The translations under genes and the position numbers were made by a program. The notes below the pieces were generated by a model, which was not told where the DNA came from, did not search any database, and worked only from the letters and a program-made list of their open reading frames with translations. 16,673 nt of DNA from Rhodobacteraceae bacterium UBA2776 (GTDB lineage: Bacteria; Pseudomonadota; Alphaproteobacteria; Rhodobacterales; Rhodobacteraceae), in contig DEIK01000034.1 of NCBI GenBank assembly GCA_002352425.1, positions 76,991-93,663 of the forward strand, in the 5' to 3' direction. Every line of letters begins with the position of its first letter. Position 1 is the first letter of the stretch. This document shows positions 14,717 through 16,673 of this stretch, piece by piece.

Positions 14717-15484
14717 TTAGCTGTGAACCGTCGTCGAGGTGCCTTCTCCGGCCAGAATACCACGAAAACCGCCAGGCTCGTCCAGTGAAAACACAATAAT
14801 CGGCAAGTTGTTGTCGCGGGCCAAGGCGATCGCACTGGCATCCATCACGCCCAGATGTTGCTGTAACACGTCATCATAGCTGATGCGCTCGTAGCGTTTG
14901 GCGTCCGGGAATTTGGCGGGGTCTTTGTCATAGACGCCATCCACCTTGGTGCCCTTAAAGATCGCCTCACAGGCCATTTCATTGGCCCGCAAAGTGGCCG
15001 CCGTATCGGTTGTGAAATAGGGGTTGCCGGTGCCCGCAGCAAAAATGCAAACGCGTTTTTTCTCAAGGTGGCGCACGGCGCGGCGACGGATATATGGCTC
15101 GCAGACCTGATCCATCGGAATGGCGCTGATCACACGGGTGTAGACGCCGATGCCCTCAAGCGCGGCTTGCATCGCCAGCGCATTCATCACGGTGGCGAGC
15201 ATGCCCATATAGTCGGCCGTGGTGCGTTCCATACCTTGGGCCGACCCTTGTAACCCGCGAAAGATGTTGCCGCCACCGATGACCATGCAAATCTCGGTGC
15301 CCATGTCATGAACGGTTTTCACTTCGCGCGCGATGCGCTCAACGGTTGGCGGGTGCAGGCCAAAACCTTGGTCGCCCATCAGCGCCTCGCCGGAAATCTT
15401 TAACATCACCCGTTTAAATGCGGGCTGCCCTTCAACCTCGGCAGTCGCGGACTGATCGGCTGTGGAAGTGTCTGCGTCGTTCAT
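14717..15484 (-). CDS. pyrH: UMP kinase PyrH
   Basis: PyrH phosphorylates UMP to UDP with ATP in pyrimidine nucleotide synthesis; it is a hexameric amino-acid-kinase family enzyme allosterically controlled by GTP and UTP. From ATG 15484 it has 255 residues. The motifs are KRVMLKISGEALMG (24-37), CMVIGGGNIFRG, RTTADYMGMLATVMNALAM, RRAVRHLEKKRVCIFAAGTGNPYFTTD, VDGVYDKDP and DNNLPIIVFSLDEPG. The first 21 residues are a polar, poorly conserved extension. Upstream in-frame starts exist at 15532 (ATG) and 15574 (TTG) but would add sequence unlike the family. It is the first gene of the long minus-strand run, divergent from miaA. Confidence 0.96.
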   Translation of the reverse strand: MNDADTSTADQSATAEVEGQPAFKRVMLKISGEALMGDQGFGLHPPTVERIAREVKTVHDMGTEICMVIGGGNIFRGLQGSAQGMERTTADYMGMLATVMNALAMQAALEGIGVYTRVISAIPMDQVCEPYIRRRAVRHLEKKRVCIFAAGTGNPYFTTDTAATLRANEMACEAIFKGTKVDGVYDKDPAKFPDAKRYERISYDDVLQQHLGVMDASAIALARDNNLPIIVFSLDEPGGFRGILAGEGTSTTVHS

Positions 15485-15594
15485 GATGTTTTGCCCCGCC
15501 GATTTTCCGTTCGGAAATCTATCTGATTGCATTTCGGCTAAAATGTCGCAAATACGGGCTAGGTTCAACGGCAAACATCATAGGATTGTGCGAA
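15485..15594. promoter_or_regulatory. Divergent control region pyrH / miaA
   Basis: These 110 bases separate the two divergent genes and must hold their promoters if each is transcribed from here. For pyrH I can see TTGAAC (15568-15563) and CATTTT (15545-15540) 17 bases apart, which is weak. On the plus strand TTGCAT (15527-15532) has only AAATAC after 17 bases. No strong promoter, operator or terminator is evident. Confidence 0.3.
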
Positions 15595-16473
15595 TTGGTC
15601 GATATAAATTCTATACCAGCGGATATCCCCGTTTTGATCGCGGGACCGACAGCTTCGGGCAAGTCCGCACTGGCGCTGCAGATCGCCCAGCAAGGTGGCG
15701 GCGTGATCGTCAATGCCGATGCGTTGCAGGTGTTTGACGGCTGGCGCATTCTAACGGCGCGCCCGGATGATCATGATTTGGGGCTGGCGGAACATCTGCT
15801 GTATGGCCATGTGCCGTTTAACCGCGACTATTCAGTCGGGCGTTGGCTGCGCGAGGTGGCGCAGATTTTGGACAAATCGCCAGACCGCCCGATTATTGTT
15901 GGCGGCACGGGTCTGTATTTCAGGGCGTTGACCGAGGGCTTGGCCGATATCCCAGCCACCCCACCTGAAATCCGGGCCCGCGCGGACCAGCTGTTGGCAG
16001 ATGAGGGCATTGCGGCACTGTTGATCGGATTGGACCCCGCAACCTGCGCGCGGATTGATCGGCAAAACCCGATGCGGGTACAGCGTGCATGGGAGGTGCA
16101 GCAGGCCACCGGACGCGGGTTGGCTGAATGGCAAGACAGCACACCACCGCCATTGTTGCCACTGACGGATTGCTTTCCCATTGTGATAAATGCCGAAAAA
16201 GAATGGCTGAATGCGCGGATTGATTTGCGGTTTGAGCAGATGCTCAAATCCGGCGCCTTGAATGAAGCCCGCGCGATGGAACCACGCTGGAACCCTGCCC
16301 ACCTGAGCGCCAAAGCGATCGGCGCGGCTGAATTGATCGCCCATATCCGCGGTGAAATCACCTTGGATCAGGCCCGCGCGGCGTCATGCATAGCATCGCA
16401 TCAATACGCCAAACGCCAGCGTTCATGGTTTCGCGCCCGTATGACTGGCTGGCATCCGCTTAGTCGCCCGTAA
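15595..16473 (+). CDS. miaA: tRNA dimethylallyltransferase MiaA
   Basis: MiaA transfers a dimethylallyl group to A37 of tRNAs that read codons starting with U. About 292 residues. The P-loop is GPTASGKSALAL, followed by NADALQVF in the place of the usual DSxQ(V/I)Y. The family block GGTGLYFRALTEGLADIP is present, and the C-terminal pattern SHQYAKRQRSWFRAR replaces TRQYAKRQxTWFR. No ATG is near. The start is TTG 15595, which has AGGA nine bases upstream; TTG 15586 is in frame but directly abuts AGGA. It uses dimethylallyl diphosphate, a product of the pathway begun by Dxr in the neighbouring run. It is divergent from pyrH. Confidence 0.93.
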   Translation: MVDINSIPADIPVLIAGPTASGKSALALQIAQQGGGVIVNADALQVFDGWRILTARPDDHDLGLAEHLLYGHVPFNRDYSVGRWLREVAQILDKSPDRPIIVGGTGLYFRALTEGLADIPATPPEIRARADQLLADEGIAALLIGLDPATCARIDRQNPMRVQRAWEVQQATGRGLAEWQDSTPPPLLPLTDCFPIVINAEKEWLNARIDLRFEQMLKSGALNEARAMEPRWNPAHLSAKAIGAAELIAHIRGEITLDQARAASCIASHQYAKRQRSWFRARMTGWHPLSRP

Positions 16474-16590
16474 CACATCGGCCACGATCCGCACTATTCT
16501 CAATTCAACGCATTTTTTGTTTGGTGACGTTGGGTTACCTCGCGTAGGTTGCCCAAAGAATGGGAAAAACCCACACGTCCGAGGCAAGTG

Positions 16591-16673
16591 ATGACTGAAT
16601 TAAAATACAAACTCCCCGAAGTCCGTATGACTCCGATTCCACGTCTGGCCGCAGGCGGGCGTTGGCGCGTCGA
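16591..16673 (+). CDS. Start of an unidentified gene, possibly AraC-type regulator (runs off right edge)
   Basis: ATG 16591 follows GAGG with a 6-base gap, a good ribosome binding site, and stays open to the edge (27 codons). It reads MTELKYKLPEVRMTPIPRLA and then AGGRWRV. I have a faint recollection of similar N-termini on AraC-type regulators in Rhodobacterales, but 27 residues cannot prove it. The 117-bp gap behind miaA shows no clear terminator. Confidence 0.5.
   Translation, partial: MTELKYKLPEVRMTPIPRLAAGGRWRV

Noticed and set aside
1..16673. Mobile elements, phage genes, CRISPR arrays, tRNA or rRNA genes
   Set aside because: No transposase-like product, direct repeat array, att site or cloverleaf was found; gene order is conserved housekeeping.

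Overview
The window looks like a chromosomal core region of a Rhodobacteraceae (Roseobacter-type) alphaproteobacterium. The main reasons are a tandem sciP-ctrA pair (CtrA exists only in Alphaproteobacteria), LpxI in place of LpxH, and protein sequences close to what I recall from marine Rhodobacterales. Base composition and codon use look even throughout. I see no mobile element, CRISPR array, tRNA or rRNA.

Left part (1-1624, minus strand). The 5' end of ligA (NAD-dependent DNA ligase) runs off the left edge. Upstream of it lie ctrA, the master cell-cycle/motility response regulator, and sciP, a small CtrA-inhibitory protein. The 106-bp sciP-ctrA gap holds a TTAACC/TATTAA promoter-like pair and a near-consensus CtrA box, which suggests autoregulation.

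Middle left (1691-3377, plus strand). mnmA (tRNA 2-thiouridylase) has its own candidate promoter and overlaps a YdcF/DUF218-family gene. That gene converges on lpxB, and the two stop codons share the palindrome CTAG.

Centre and right (15484 down to 3374, minus strand). About 12 kb of tightly packed genes run in one direction: pyrH, frr, uppS, cdsA, dxr, rseP, an unlisted 44-codon membrane-protein gene, bamA, skp/ompH, fabZ, lpxA, lpxI, lpxB. Most junctions overlap or are separated by a few bases. Together they cover UMP phosphorylation, ribosome recycling, isoprenoid precursor (Dxr) and undecaprenyl carrier (UppS) synthesis, CDP-diacylglycerol supply, intramembrane proteolysis, outer-membrane protein assembly, and fatty-acid/lipid A synthesis. 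It is an envelope-biogenesis superoperon. lpxD, usual between skp and fabZ in many Gram-negatives, is absent.

Right edge (15595-16673, plus strand). miaA (tRNA dimethylallyltransferase) is divergent from pyrH. It is followed by the first 27 codons of another gene, cut off by the window.

Most of the window is conserved housekeeping DNA. The least explained items are the small membrane-protein gene between rseP and bamA, the inverted repeat over the bamA upstream region, the ctrA control region, and a possible acyl-chain ruler substitution in LpxA.
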